Shown piece by piece: positions 26,347 through 35,296 of a DNA stretch of 64,000 nucleotides. The stretch comes from an uncultured Allomuricauda sp. (GTDB lineage Bacteria; Bacteroidota; Bacteroidia; Flavobacteriales; Flavobacteriaceae): NCBI RefSeq assembly GCF_947501165.1, contig NZ_CANMUU010000002.1, positions 186,001 through 250,000 on the forward strand, read 5' to 3'. Every line of letters begins with the position of its first letter. Position 1 is the stretch's first letter. Under the pieces are notes generated by a model. The model saw only the letters and a program-made list of their open reading frames with translations, was not told the origin of the DNA and ran no database searches. The translations under genes were made by a program, and so were the position numbers.

Positions 26347-27897
26347 CTACTTTTTCTTGCCGTTTCCAGTTACGGCATCCAACAACCCATCTTGTATACC
26401 CAACCATAGGTAATTGGTAAAGGATTTGGAACTTTCAGGTTCTACCCTTATATCACCATAGCGATACCCGTTTTCATCAGTTTTGTTTCCTCGATTCACC
26501 AGTAAGTTCAAAAGAAAGCTGGTAGTCTTTCGAACGCCCAAGAGGTCTTTTTTCAAAACTTCGAATTCAAAATCGTCATACTTCATTTTCATATCCCCTA
26601 TCGCGCCTGATCGGCTTCCTGACATGGTAAAATATAGTTCTTTCACATCGCCCTTAGTTTTTACGCCCATATTGGTGCTTAAAAATGGATTGATGTCGCC
26701 TGCACTAAAATCATAAAGCGTTCCTGTACAAACAAAGCTCTTCATTGGTTTGTCAGTATAGGTTTCTAGCTTTAATTCCAAAGGCGCATTTTCCATAAGT
26801 TTTGACTTTAGATGAATCTTTAACCCTTTGTTGTTCTGATTGGAAAAATTTGCAAAACCTCCTTGTATTGATGAAAATACCAAGGGCTGGGGAGCGTCGC
26901 TCTTTTCGGTTTTTTCAAAGTAGGAAAGTTTTGCATTGGCCAAGCTGATTTTTGCTAGATGCAAGGGAAAATCCAATTCAGAAAGACTTTCCATAAAATA
27001 GGTCTTGGTCGAGGTTTCCTCTGGCAGGGTTTTATCACGAAATATGTTGCAATCCATGGATGATATTGACAAAGAATCTGATATCCATCCCACTTTTGCA
27101 TTTTTGATGGGCCAACGTAGTCCAAAGCCTTCTATTTTTTCGATGGCCAAGTTGTAATGGTCCCTTTGATGGTAGAGTTTTTTGGAATAGGTATCCCAAT
27201 CATATATCGTTTTTAAGTGTGAATTTAAAAGGGTATAGCTGCCGCTTGCAATCTGAAGGGATTCAACCCTTAATATTTCGTAAGCATTGAGCCTGAATCT
27301 CAGGTCATCTAGATTGAATTCAATAGCTGTTGTATCCAAAGTTATCATTTGAGGGGCCTCTTTGTTGAACTGCACATTTTTTAAAGAAGCCATGCCGCTG
27401 CCCAACCAAAGGAGGGTATCTTTTTTCGAAGTATTCAGATAACTCGCTTTGGCTTCTCTAATGTAAAGGGACTGGATTGCAATATTTGGGAAATCTTGTT
27501 CAACATTGGTGTTGTTTTTATCTAGGCTATGCTGGATGGTCTTAAAATTAGGGGCTATAACCTCCAAAACATCCAGTTCCAAATTTCCTTTGTTGATGAA
27601 CGTGATAAAATCGATTTTTCTGGCCGTAATGGCATCCAAGGTCAAGATGAAATCAGTATCCAGAGCATTTTGGGAATTCGTTTTAAATAAAATTCCTTCT
27701 ATGGTCAAAGACCTTGCGAATACGTTGAGCCGAAGGTTATCATACGATAGGGTAAACTTCTCAGGCAATTTTTGCTCAATTAGATTTTGGATTTTCTGTT
27801 CAGCAACGGCTTGCACAAGAAAATAGCAAACTGTTGTACTAATAGAACACCATACCAGTATCCTTACTAATTTCAAATGTTTTGTTATTGCTACCAT
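26347..27897 (-). CDS. AsmA/DUF748-like membrane-anchored envelope protein
   Basis: 516 residues: one N-terminal membrane helix (about 10-28) and a long beta-rich periplasmic portion with repeated LxLDxITAxxIDF-type strands. This is the style of AsmA/DUF748 proteins implicated in outer-membrane lipid transport or homeostasis (fold-level inference; no diagnostic motif is exact). A second, shorter protein of the same style is at 53050-54123 in the same island. It precedes yihY in a leftward direction. Confidence 0.65.
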   Translation of the reverse strand: MVAITKHLKLVRILVWCSISTTVCYFLVQAVAEQKIQNLIEQKLPEKFTLSYDNLRLNVFARSLTIEGILFKTNSQNALDTDFILTLDAITARKIDFITFINKGNLELDVLEVIAPNFKTIQHSLDKNNTNVEQDFPNIAIQSLYIREAKASYLNTSKKDTLLWLGSGMASLKNVQFNKEAPQMITLDTTAIEFNLDDLRFRLNAYEILRVESLQIASGSYTLLNSHLKTIYDWDTYSKKLYHQRDHYNLAIEKIEGFGLRWPIKNAKVGWISDSLSISSMDCNIFRDKTLPEETSTKTYFMESLSELDFPLHLAKISLANAKLSYFEKTEKSDAPQPLVFSSIQGGFANFSNQNNKGLKIHLKSKLMENAPLELKLETYTDKPMKSFVCTGTLYDFSAGDINPFLSTNMGVKTKGDVKELYFTMSGSRSGAIGDMKMKYDDFEFEVLKKDLLGVRKTTSFLLNLLVNRGNKTDENGYRYGDIRVEPESSKSFTNYLWLGIQDGLLDAVTGNGKKK

Positions 27898-27934
27898 GAT
27901 TAACCAAAATCTACTTGTCTACTAGATAATCGGG

Positions 27935-28231
27935 TTAGCTCTGCATGGTTTCCTCGCGCTTGGCCAATTGTCTGTTCAAATCCCTCACAGTCTCTGACAC
28001 GGCAGACTCGAAGGTAGAAGCTTTGGTTTCAGCGGCCAGCCTTGGGCCAGGCATGCTGAGACGAATAGTGCAGACCATTCCATTATTGTCCGTGCGATTT
28101 TCGGTCTTGAAAAAAATATCAGCTCTATGCACAAATGAAAACTTGGTTTGAAGTCTGAGGAGTTTTTCCCTTACCAGATTTTCTAGTCGTTCGCTAGCAG
28201 ATACGTTTTGATATTCAAAAATAAATTCCAT
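27935..28231 (-). CDS. Ribosome hibernation factor, HPF/RaiA family
   Basis: 98 residues, matching short HPF/RaiA: an N-terminal strand (MEFIFEYQNVSASERLENLV), a central VHRADIFFKTE, the CTIRLSMPG strand, and AVSETVRDLNRQLAKRE near the end. These proteins bind the decoding centre of the 30S subunit and keep ribosomes inactive during stress or stationary phase. It lies between the AI-2E and AsmA-like genes on the same strand. Confidence 0.9.
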   Translation of the reverse strand: MEFIFEYQNVSASERLENLVREKLLRLQTKFSFVHRADIFFKTENRTDNNGMVCTIRLSMPGPRLAAETKASTFESAVSETVRDLNRQLAKREETMQS

Positions 28232-28313
28232 GTATTAATTTTTTATGCGAAGATATTGGTTCAGAACAAGTGTGATTATCTTAAAACCTGCGAGTATTGA
28301 CTGTTTTGCTTTT

Positions 28314-29345
28314 TTAGAGTTTTGCCTTATTGTCCACGGTACTAAGTCCAAACTCGTTCTTGTAGATTTTTACAAGTACGAGAAAGATGCTTACAAGCAA
28401 TGGACCGAAGATAAGTCCGATAAATCCAAATAGCGGTAAACCGATTAAAACTCCTATTAGGGTTATCAAGGGGTGAATGTTATCCAGTTTTTTAATGGCA
28501 AACATACGGACCAAATTGTCGGCCGATCCCACAACAATCAATCCATACAATAGAATTCCCCAAGCTTGAAATTCCTGACCATTGGCAATCGCAACGATAA
28601 AAACAGGTATGGTTCCTATTAACGTCCCTACAATGGGAATCATAGAACCTATGAAAACAATGATGGCCCAGAAGATAGGTTCTTGAATACCAAAAGTGAT
28701 AAAACCTAAGAGTGCAATTATTGCCTGGACCACGGCCACCAAAGGTATTCCCAATGCATTTGCTCGTACCATGGCTTTACTTTCCTTTTCTATAATTGCC
28801 AAACTTGAATCGGCCATGGGCAAATAGTGAAACAGGGCCTTCCTCAGTTTTTTTCTGTTGGTCAACATATAATAGAGTATAAAATACATAATACCAATGC
28901 TAATCACCGTGTCCATTGTGGTGCTGAGCAATCCAGTAAAATTTGATGTTAACCAATCAGTGAGTGTTGATTCTTGCAGTCTGTCCATTAGGGAGATTCC
29001 GCTCCGTTGTTCGAGTTCCATAAAATATTCTTTCACTTGCTTGGTGACTTGGCTGGAATTTATCATTGCATCTGTCACTCTTTCGCTGAGCATTGAGATG
29101 ATGCCCCATAGCGGTAATAGTATCAGAAAGAATGAAGAAATAATCAATAGCAAAGCACCAACAGCTGAAGGGACGTTAAACCGATCCAGCCGTTCCATTA
29201 GAGGGTAAGACAGTACGTAAAGTGTAATGGCACCTAAAAAACCTGTTAAATAAGGAGCTATTCCCCTAAATATTATGATCGCAAAACCAATAATTACCAT
29301 CAGTACGAAGAGTTGTCTAATGAGATTGGGATGCAGGTGTTTCAT
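28314..29345 (-). CDS. AI-2E-family transporter
   Basis: 343 residues, with about seven or eight hydrophobic segments and the family's conserved late motif (IGSMIPIVGTLIGTIPVFIV near 240 and GLPLFGFIGLIFGPLL near 312). AI-2E proteins are inner-membrane exporters of small molecules, and some act as Na+/H+ antiporters; the substrate is not deducible. It is upstream of the hibernation factor in a leftward cluster and divergent from csbD. Confidence 0.88.
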   Translation of the reverse strand: MKHLHPNLIRQLFVLMVIIGFAIIIFRGIAPYLTGFLGAITLYVLSYPLMERLDRFNVPSAVGALLLIISSFFLILLPLWGIISMLSERVTDAMINSSQVTKQVKEYFMELEQRSGISLMDRLQESTLTDWLTSNFTGLLSTTMDTVISIGIMYFILYYMLTNRKKLRKALFHYLPMADSSLAIIEKESKAMVRANALGIPLVAVVQAIIALLGFITFGIQEPIFWAIIVFIGSMIPIVGTLIGTIPVFIVAIANGQEFQAWGILLYGLIVVGSADNLVRMFAIKKLDNIHPLITLIGVLIGLPLFGFIGLIFGPLLVSIFLVLVKIYKNEFGLSTVDNKAKL

Positions 29346-29531
29346 AACGTTTTGTTTGAAGATTTAATTCAATGTGCAAGTAGCTCAAAAGAGTACATTA
29401 TTCTTTGCTCTTTCCAATTTGGGTTTGCCACATTTCCATTTTACTTTGTGATTGCAACAATATTTAATTCAATACCATTAAGCTTTTGGAAATTGTGGTC
29501 AGTACTTTGTACAAAATCAAAATTAGATATT

Positions 29532-29717
29532 ATGAATTCAGAACAATTGGAAGGAAAATGGAAACAAATCAAGGGAGAGTTCAAACAAAAGTATGGTTCT
29601 CTTGTTGATGACGACACTACTTACTCAGAAGGAAAGTTTGATGAACTCTTGGGGAAACTGCAAGAGAAAACCGGTAAAAAGAAAGAAGATTTGAAAAAGG
29701 AGATTGAAAATTGGTGA
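29532..29717 (+). CDS. CsbD-family stress protein
   Basis: 61 residues from ATG 29532; the longer in-frame reading has no similarity upstream. The sequence shows the CsbD core: MNSEQLEGKWKQIKGEFKQ, then KFDELLGKLQEKTG. CsbD-like proteins are small, soluble, helical and strongly induced by general stress in many bacteria; their biochemical role is unknown. It stands 80 nt before the terC gene on the same strand. Confidence 0.92.
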   Translation: MNSEQLEGKWKQIKGEFKQKYGSLVDDDTTYSEGKFDELLGKLQEKTGKKKEDLKKEIENW

Positions 29718-29797
29718 TTCTGGTAGGTGAATCCCTTGAAGTGACTTTCAGGGGATTTTTGTATCCAATACCATGTGTACACATAATATGACAGTTT

Positions 29798-30607
29798 ATG
29801 TTTGAAATACTAAGTTCTCCCGACGCATGGGTAGCGCTCTTCACTTTGACCTTTTTGGAAATCATTCTGGGAATAGACAATATTGTCTTTATTTCCATAC
29901 TTGCCAACCGACTCCCCATAGAGCAGCGAAAAAAAGCGACAAACCTAGGTCTTATAGCGGCCATGGTTCAGCGTGTAGCACTATTATTTCTAGTCTCTTT
30001 CCTGATAGGATTGAGTAAGCCATTTTATGAGGTGGAACTTTCTTGGATAAAGGCCGGGCTCAGTTGGCAGAGCATTATTTTGTTTACCGGAGGTCTTTTT
30101 CTACTGTTCAAAAGTACGAGCGAAATTCATGATAAGGTCAGTAAGAACTCAAATATTGACCAGGAAGAGAAAGCGCCCGTAACCAAGACACTACAAAAAG
30201 TGATTTTGCAAATTCTTTTGGTCGACTTTGTTTTCTCCATAGACTCTATTCTTACGGCGGTGGGCATGACCAACGGCCTTGGTAGGGAACCCATGGATGC
30301 CTTAATAATCATGATAATTGCAGTAGTCATTTCTATAGGGGTTATGTTGATTTTCGCCAATGCCATTCGGGTATTCATTGATAACAATCCGTCTATCCAA
30401 ATGTTGGCACTTTCATTTCTTATTTTGATTGGTTTTATGTTGATTACGGAAGCAGCCCATTTGGCACATGTTTCAGTTTTTGGGCAATCGATTGGGGCTA
30501 TCCCAAAAGGCTACCTATATTTTGCCATAGCCTTTTCGCTGTTGGTCGAGTTTTTAAATATAAAATTTCGTAAAAAGATACAATTGATAGATAAGGACAA
30601 TTTGTAA
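29798..30607 (+). CDS. TerC-family integral membrane protein
   Basis: 269 residues with about seven membrane helices, including the TerC signature helices with buried acids (TFLEIILGIDNIVFIS near residues 19-34, and DFVFSIDSILTAVGM near 143). TerC proteins were named for tellurium resistance; several relatives export Mn2+ or help load metal onto secreted proteins. It is followed at once by a symmetric terminator. Confidence 0.92.
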   Translation: MFEILSSPDAWVALFTLTFLEIILGIDNIVFISILANRLPIEQRKKATNLGLIAAMVQRVALLFLVSFLIGLSKPFYEVELSWIKAGLSWQSIILFTGGLFLLFKSTSEIHDKVSKNSNIDQEEKAPVTKTLQKVILQILLVDFVFSIDSILTAVGMTNGLGREPMDALIIMIIAVVISIGVMLIFANAIRVFIDNNPSIQMLALSFLILIGFMLITEAAHLAHVSVFGQSIGAIPKGYLYFAIAFSLLVEFLNIKFRKKIQLIDKDNL

Positions 30608-30613
30608 ATGAAA

Positions 30614-30638
30614 AAGAGGTGCTAAGCACCTCTTTTTT
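30614..30638. terminator. Bidirectional terminator between terC and a convergent small gene
   Basis: A stem AAGAGGTGC/GCACCTCTT with a 3-nt loop is flanked by A5 and T7 runs. Confidence 0.88.
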
Positions 30639-30663
30639 TCTTATATCAACTATAGTTTTTTGT

Positions 30664-30828
30664 CTACCTTCTTTGGTATTCTCCGTCGTTCAACTTAGTC
30701 TGGGGTTGGTCAGGTACATCATATTTGTCTTCGGATTTTTTTTTGTTTCCAGTTACTTCATCTTTCTTTTTTGTATCCTCACTACCATTGTTTATCGAAT
30801 AGTTTACTCCTTTGTCGTCTTCTTTCAT
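30664..30828 (-). CDS. Small charged, probably disordered protein
   Basis: 54 residues from ATG 30828; an upstream extension to 30903 is less likely. It is almost entirely Lys, Asp, Glu, Asn and Gly (NNGSEDTKKKDEVTGNKKK), with no hydrophobic core, signal peptide or Cys. It resembles the small hydrophilic stress proteins often placed near CsbD-type genes, but no family is recognised. The opposite-strand ORF over the same bases is hydrophobic and is a shadow of this composition. Confidence 0.5.
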   Translation of the reverse strand: MKEDDKGVNYSINNGSEDTKKKDEVTGNKKKSEDKYDVPDQPQTKLNDGEYQRR

Positions 30829-30972
30829 CAAATTGTAATTTATGTATTTATACTTAACTCTTAGCTTATCTAAGTCAAATATAAAATTACTGTAAGTCTG
30901 CATTTAGAGTTGATGGGATTCCGAATAATATTGATGCATTCCCTTCGTATGGTTATTAAAATGAAGTACTGG

Positions 30973-31530
30973 TTATTCAATATCCTCCATCGTTTTTAAA
31001 TTTTTATCAATTTCAAGAATTTGATCTGGAGAGGGGTAATATCTACGTATTTTAGCCTTGTAGGTTTCGGGTAATTCAGCATGGTTAAGAATAAAATTTT
31101 TAGTGGCGACGAGATACTTTCCATAACCTGCTTGAGTTGCGAATGTGTCTGCCTTTAGCTCCGCTGATTTCATGAATTTCTTAGAGGTTAAATAGAGCAG
31201 CCCGAAGCGCAACAATCCTATTGAAGATAAACTTTGATAGTCTTGAATATGGCCCAACTCATGGGCGAACCATCCTATTTTTATTTCTGATGGTAATTTA
31301 AGAGTGGAGAAAGTCTTTGTGCCAATTGTGAAGGTTTCACTTACCAATACCAGATACTTTCTACGAGGCTTCTTTTTAAGAATATCCTTGAAACTGGGCT
31401 GAGCCATCATTATACTTCCGTTCAAAGTATTTTTCACCTTAAACTCAACGGCTATTTCATGTAGGTCCGTAAAACCTTCCATAGCTATTTTGGCTTCTCG
31501 TATTATCAACTTTGGGGCTATAACATTCAT
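30973..31530 (-). CDS. Zinc-metallopeptidase-like protein (HELGH motif)
   Basis: 185 residues with WFAHELGHIQDY near residue 93, a HExxH zinc-binding motif, and a Glu-containing helix ELKADTFATQAGYG about 40 residues later that could supply the third ligand, as in gluzincins. There is no signal peptide. The family is not recognised beyond the motif. It overlaps the cardiolipin synthase stop by 4 nt, so the two are coupled and a role in membrane or envelope maintenance is possible. Confidence 0.6.
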   Translation of the reverse strand: MNVIAPKLIIREAKIAMEGFTDLHEIAVEFKVKNTLNGSIMMAQPSFKDILKKKPRRKYLVLVSETFTIGTKTFSTLKLPSEIKIGWFAHELGHIQDYQSLSSIGLLRFGLLYLTSKKFMKSAELKADTFATQAGYGKYLVATKNFILNHAELPETYKAKIRRYYPSPDQILEIDKNLKTMEDIE

Positions 31531-32945
31531 AATAACGGGGCAAAAAGTTTAGCTATGCCTTCTAAAAATCTCTGCTGTATGGGTCTTTCGCGAAACGACT
31601 TAAAATCCAACTCCTCGGCATTTTTCATGTGATGTTCAAAATCGAGTAGTACTTCTTGCGCTAAGGACTTGTCATACACTAGGGTGTTGGTTTCAAAATT
31701 GTGCTCAAAGCTTCGATAATCAAAATTACCTGAGCCGATAGAGGTCAGGTATTGGTCAACCACCATTAACTTGCTATGGGTAAAATCATCTCTTAAAAAT
31801 ATTTGTACTCCTGCTTTAAGAAGTAACTCGAAGTTTGAGTACATACTATATTTGGCCAAAATTGAATCAGAAGTTTTTGGGACCAATAATTTTACGGTTA
31901 CACCTCTGAGAGCTGCCATAGTAATACTGTTCAGTACAGATTGGTCTGGTATAAAATAGGGGTTGCAGATACAAATTTCTTTCTTGGCCGCGTTCATCAT
32001 GCCCATATATTGCATCATCACTCCCGGAAACTTGGAATCCGGACCGCTGCTTATGATTTGCACGAAAGTGTTCCCTTTTTTTGTAGATTTCGGGAGATAT
32101 TTTTCTGTAAAGAGGCTATCACCTTCTTTTTTTGCATAGCTAAAATCTTCTAAAAACACTTGGTGTAAACGATTCACGGCAGGACCTTCAATTTTTGCAT
32201 GAATATCCCTCCATCTACCCAATTCATCTTTGTCGGTAACATATTTGTCAGAAATATTGACTCCCCCCGTAAAGCCTATTTTTCCATCCACAATAACTAT
32301 TTTTCTGTGGTTTCGGTAATTGAGGCTAAATAATAGGTTGCCGAACCGGATAGGCATAATAGGGAATAGTTCCACCCCAATGTTCTCAAACCTTTTTTTA
32401 TTTTTTCCCCTAAAAGCAAAGCTTCCGAAAGAGTCGTAAAGCAATCTGATTTCCACACCTTCTTTGATTTTCTTTTTGAAGAGATCATAAAACTGATTTT
32501 GAACCTCTCCTTTTTCGAAAATATAATATTGAAGGTGTATAAATTTTTGGGCTTTTTCCAGTGTTTTAAACAACGATTCAAAAGTTTCTTGACCGTCATG
32601 AAGAACAGTGACTTGGTTATCTCCTAGGACTGAACTCTTTGAGGCATTTTTTAAAAGTTGGGCCAAGTATTTGTATTCAAGCTGTTCGTTTGTTTTTTCT
32701 GAGACAAAATTCTGTGTAGATTTTTGTAGCCTTCTCATTCTTTCTAAAGACCGTGAGCTTCTAAAAAGTTTGAACTTTCTTCGGTTCACTCCAAACAAAT
32801 AGTAAATAAAGGGACCTCCAATTGGAAATATAAGCACAGTCAACATCCAGCCAAGGGATTTGGTCGGTCTAGTTCCATGAAGGATAATGCTGAGTAGTGC
32901 CCATAACGTTACTATGATATAAAAAGTCAGTACTATAGGATGCAT
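31527..32945 (-). CDS. cls: Cardiolipin synthase (phospholipase D family)
   Basis: 472 residues: two N-terminal membrane helices (about 5-22 and 32-52), then two PLD domains with intact HKD motifs, HRKIVIVDGKIGFTGG near residue 218 and HSKLMVVDQYLTSIGSG near 388. It joins two phosphatidylglycerols into cardiolipin at the inner membrane, a common response to osmotic stress. It is the first gene of a leftward pair with the HELGH protein. Confidence 0.93.
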   Translation of the reverse strand: MHPIVLTFYIIVTLWALLSIILHGTRPTKSLGWMLTVLIFPIGGPFIYYLFGVNRRKFKLFRSSRSLERMRRLQKSTQNFVSEKTNEQLEYKYLAQLLKNASKSSVLGDNQVTVLHDGQETFESLFKTLEKAQKFIHLQYYIFEKGEVQNQFYDLFKKKIKEGVEIRLLYDSFGSFAFRGKNKKRFENIGVELFPIMPIRFGNLLFSLNYRNHRKIVIVDGKIGFTGGVNISDKYVTDKDELGRWRDIHAKIEGPAVNRLHQVFLEDFSYAKKEGDSLFTEKYLPKSTKKGNTFVQIISSGPDSKFPGVMMQYMGMMNAAKKEICICNPYFIPDQSVLNSITMAALRGVTVKLLVPKTSDSILAKYSMYSNFELLLKAGVQIFLRDDFTHSKLMVVDQYLTSIGSGNFDYRSFEHNFETNTLVYDKSLAQEVLLDFEHHMKNAEELDFKSFRERPIQQRFLEGIAKLFAPLL

Positions 32946-33066
32946 ATTTACAATTTAGTTGATTACAATTTCCCATCCAACCAAGATTAGCTTTTGCAGC
33001 ACACAATTTATGGATACAGTCAATATTCGAGTATATGTGGGCATACATTGTCTTTAAAAACAAATA

Positions 33067-33492
33067 ATGGGAACATTAGCAACAGATAACAGACAGGTTA
33101 CATTGATTTATTATCCAGGCGGGCCAATAAACGATGACCTAACGGCGTATGCCGAATCAAGTAATAAGAAAATGAAAATAGTGGACTTGTCCAAAGAGAA
33201 GTTAACGGGCACGCAATGGTCAGAGGTTGCTGACGGCCTTGGGAAACGGGTTCAAGATTTGGTGAATCAAAATCATCAGGATTTCGTCGAACAATATGGA
33301 ACCGAAAATCCAGACCTTGATGAACATGATTGGATTACAGTTTTGACCAATAGCCCAAAAGTTTTGTCTAGACCTATATTGATTAATGGTGATACATTTC
33401 ATGAAATTGAAAGGATATCACAATTTTCCCAACTTATGGACAGCGACAGCGCGGGATTGGAAAAACCATATCCTAATCCTCAAAAGAAATAG
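33067..33492 (+). CDS. ArsC/Spx-like thioredoxin-fold protein without catalytic Cys
   Basis: 141 residues with a thioredoxin-like start VTLIYYPGGPINDDL, the middle segment LTGTQWSEVADGLG, and the conserved LSRPILINGD block typical of ArsC/Spx proteins. The first-strand Cys that arsenate reductases need is replaced (YPGGP), and the protein has no Cys at all, so it should not reduce arsenate. Such Cys-less relatives occur in Flavobacteriia; a regulatory or binding role is likely. It stands alone with a terminator at its end. Confidence 0.75.
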   Translation: MGTLATDNRQVTLIYYPGGPINDDLTAYAESSNKKMKIVDLSKEKLTGTQWSEVADGLGKRVQDLVNQNHQDFVEQYGTENPDLDEHDWITVLTNSPKVLSRPILINGDTFHEIERISQFSQLMDSDSAGLEKPYPNPQKK

Positions 33493-33507
33493 TTAGAGCA
33501 AATAAAA

Positions 33508-33538
33508 AAAGGCACCAACTTTTGGTACCTTTTTTTAT
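33508..33538. terminator. Bidirectional terminator
   Basis: A stem GGCACCAA/TTGGTACC (one mismatch) between A- and T-runs lies between convergent genes. Confidence 0.75.
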
Positions 33539-33556
33539 TTATTTTCTTCTAGGTGC

Positions 33557-33754
33557 TTAATTATCATCAACCGCATCTTCAACCTCATCTTCGACTTCTT
33601 CCGCACCTTCCTCGATGGCTTCACCCGTTTCTTCAACTCCTTCTTCTATTTTTTCACCTGTGGTCTTCTCTTCAGTACAGCCATCACAGCTTGTAAAGCT
33701 TAAAGTCAACAATGAAAACAAAAGGAATAGAAAATATAATTTTGATTTTCTCAT
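33557..33754 (-). CDS. Small acidic lipoprotein
   Basis: 65 residues: a signal peptide with lipobox LSFTSC (Cys about residue 23), then a short Cys-containing stretch and a highly acidic tail (EEGVEETGEAIEEGAEEVED) that could form a helix with seven-residue spacing. It is probably anchored in a membrane as a lipoprotein. This type of tiny Glu-rich lipoprotein is common near DUF1328 and YtxH genes in Flavobacteriia; function unknown. The DUF1328 gene lies directly upstream on the same strand. Confidence 0.65.
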   Translation of the reverse strand: MRKSKLYFLFLLFSLLTLSFTSCDGCTEEKTTGEKIEEGVEETGEAIEEGAEEVEDEVEDAVDDN

Positions 33755-33772
33755 AATGATTAGGTTTTATTA

Positions 33773-33937
33773 TTATCCTATTTTTTTTCTTCCGGTAATC
33801 AATGATATCACAAAAGCAATAAGAAAAACAAAGAATAATATCTTAGCGATACTAGCTGCTCCTGCAGCGATACCACCAAAGCCAAATATTGCGGCAATTA
33901 TTGCCAAAACGATAAAAGTAACTGTCCAACGTAACAT
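33773..33937 (-). CDS. DUF1328-family small membrane protein
   Basis: 54 residues: two hydrophobic helices separated by a Gly/Ala-rich turn (FGFGGIAAGAASIAKILF), ending in a short basic tail (GRKKIG). This is the DUF1328/YtjA pattern. These peptides are induced by envelope and general stress in many bacteria; their mechanism is unknown. It lies 18 nt upstream of the acidic lipoprotein gene on the same strand, so the two are probably one transcript. Confidence 0.85.
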   Translation of the reverse strand: MLRWTVTFIVLAIIAAIFGFGGIAAGAASIAKILFFVFLIAFVISLITGRKKIG

Positions 33938-34087
33938 AAAATAGTGTTTTTAAGTTTAAACGGGCAGACTTTCTACCCTTTGATACAAAAGTCACATTTT
34001 ATGGCCGCTCATCTTTGTTCTATCCAAAGTCTTCTTGACTCAAATGAGTTAGTCTTTAGAAAATCATACTTTAATGGTAAAATTAAA

Positions 34088-34117
34088 GGTAGGTATAGAC
34101 TATCTTTAGAACCTACC
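34088..34117 (+). promoter_or_regulatory. Inverted repeat GGTAGGT/ACCTACC around a -7 box
   Basis: Arms at 34088-34094 and 34111-34117 flank 16 nt that contain TATCTTTA (34101-34108), one base from the -7 consensus. The start codon of the AraC-type gene is 9 nt downstream. It is a plausible autoregulatory operator, or a 5' mRNA hairpin. Confidence 0.4.
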
Positions 34118-34125
34118 AGTGTATT

Positions 34126-35154
34126 ATGAAAAACGTACTTTCAATTTCCACAGTCCATATTGATGAGACCATAAATGGTATGGCCAAGTTTTTTGGAGTA
34201 CATGTGGATAGGGAGAACAACGAAGTATGCTTTGAACTATCTAAGGAGTGGGGGAAGGGATACATCAACGGTTTTTCCTTCACCCATGGTGTGAGTGTTA
34301 TCGATGTAGATATAAGGTTAAGAAAGGATGTTATACTTGAGTTTCAAAACCCCAGTGTTGAACCCCTACAGTTACTCTACAATAAGGAAGATAATTTGGG
34401 ACATATTTTTTCCGATACAGAGACTATTAATCAAATAAACCGACTGGAATGCATTATGGTGGCTTCTGACATTGCATCACACCAGTGTTTGTATATTGGG
34501 AAAGACACTTCTGTTTGCATGTTTTTAATCAATATCAATCGAAGGGAGTTTGAAAATAAGGTTGAGGATTTTCTCCCTGGGATGAACAAAGACCTTGAAC
34601 TGCTTTTTCGGGATATCAATGGGGTAAACCGATTTTTTTATCAAGGATACTATAGCTTGGATATTGCCGAGAGCATTGAGGCCTTTACTGATTGTGAGTT
34701 GACCGATTTTCCCAAATCTGTTTTTTTGGAAGGAAAAGTCTATGAAATTTTGGGTCATCAGTTACGACAATACCTTGATGACCGAAATAGCCCGGAACGG
34801 CGAAAAATATTAAGAACATCCACAGTTTCGGCAATTGAAAAAGCCGCGCAGCTTATTGAGGAAAATTTAGATCAAGTTGAAAGTATCCTAACACTTTCCA
34901 AAAAGGTTGGACTGAACCAAAACACTCTTCAGCAAGGATTTAGGCATATTTTCGGAAAATCGGTCAATGCATATATTAAAGAACTTAGGCTGAAACGTGC
35001 TAAAAATTTGATGGAGACAACACAAATGAACATTACGGAAATCAGTTATGCAGTTGGAATCAATTCCAGAAGTTATTTTTCGAAAATCTTCAAAGAAAAG
35101 TATGGCATGACTCCCAAACAATATGTTTTAAACTCTCGCAACAAAGCATCATAG
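34126..35154 (+). CDS. AraC-family transcriptional regulator 1
   Basis: 342 residues. The N-terminal sensor-like region (about 1-230) has a beta-rich style (CFELSKEWGKGYINGFSFTHG). The C-terminal double HTH (about 240-340) shows the AraC signature: LSKKVGLNQNTLQQGFRHIF, the SVNAYIKELRLKRAKNLM helix, and NSRSYFSKIFKEKYGMTP. It resembles the genes at 35297 and 43415 over its whole length, so the three are paralogues. It is a candidate local regulator of the stress island; its ligand is unknown. Confidence 0.9.
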   Translation: MKNVLSISTVHIDETINGMAKFFGVHVDRENNEVCFELSKEWGKGYINGFSFTHGVSVIDVDIRLRKDVILEFQNPSVEPLQLLYNKEDNLGHIFSDTETINQINRLECIMVASDIASHQCLYIGKDTSVCMFLININRREFENKVEDFLPGMNKDLELLFRDINGVNRFFYQGYYSLDIAESIEAFTDCELTDFPKSVFLEGKVYEILGHQLRQYLDDRNSPERRKILRTSTVSAIEKAAQLIEENLDQVESILTLSKKVGLNQNTLQQGFRHIFGKSVNAYIKELRLKRAKNLMETTQMNITEISYAVGINSRSYFSKIFKEKYGMTPKQYVLNSRNKAS

Positions 35155-35278
35155 TAACACTATTAGTTTAGCGAGTTTTTCTTAAAATTCACCAAATAAG
35201 CTTCCAAAACCACTTAATTCTGTTAAAGACAATTTCAATATTGTCAAACAATTTTTTGGATTGATTGGTTCTTTGTGC

Positions 35279-35294
35279 CACTTATTTTTAAGTG
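35279..35294 (+). promoter_or_regulatory. Hairpin CACTTA-TTTT-TAAGTG next to the start codon
   Basis: A 6-bp stem with a TTTT loop ends 2 nt before the ATG of the second AraC-type gene and covers its ribosome-binding region. It may limit translation. A GACAAT-N6-ATTGTC repeat is also seen at 35228-35245. Confidence 0.3.
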
Positions 35295-35296
35295 AA

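Noticed and set aside
30619..30864. Hydrophobic + strand ORF opposite the small charged gene
   Set aside because: It is the reverse complement of Lys/Asp-rich codons, which always reads hydrophobic, and it overlaps a terminator.
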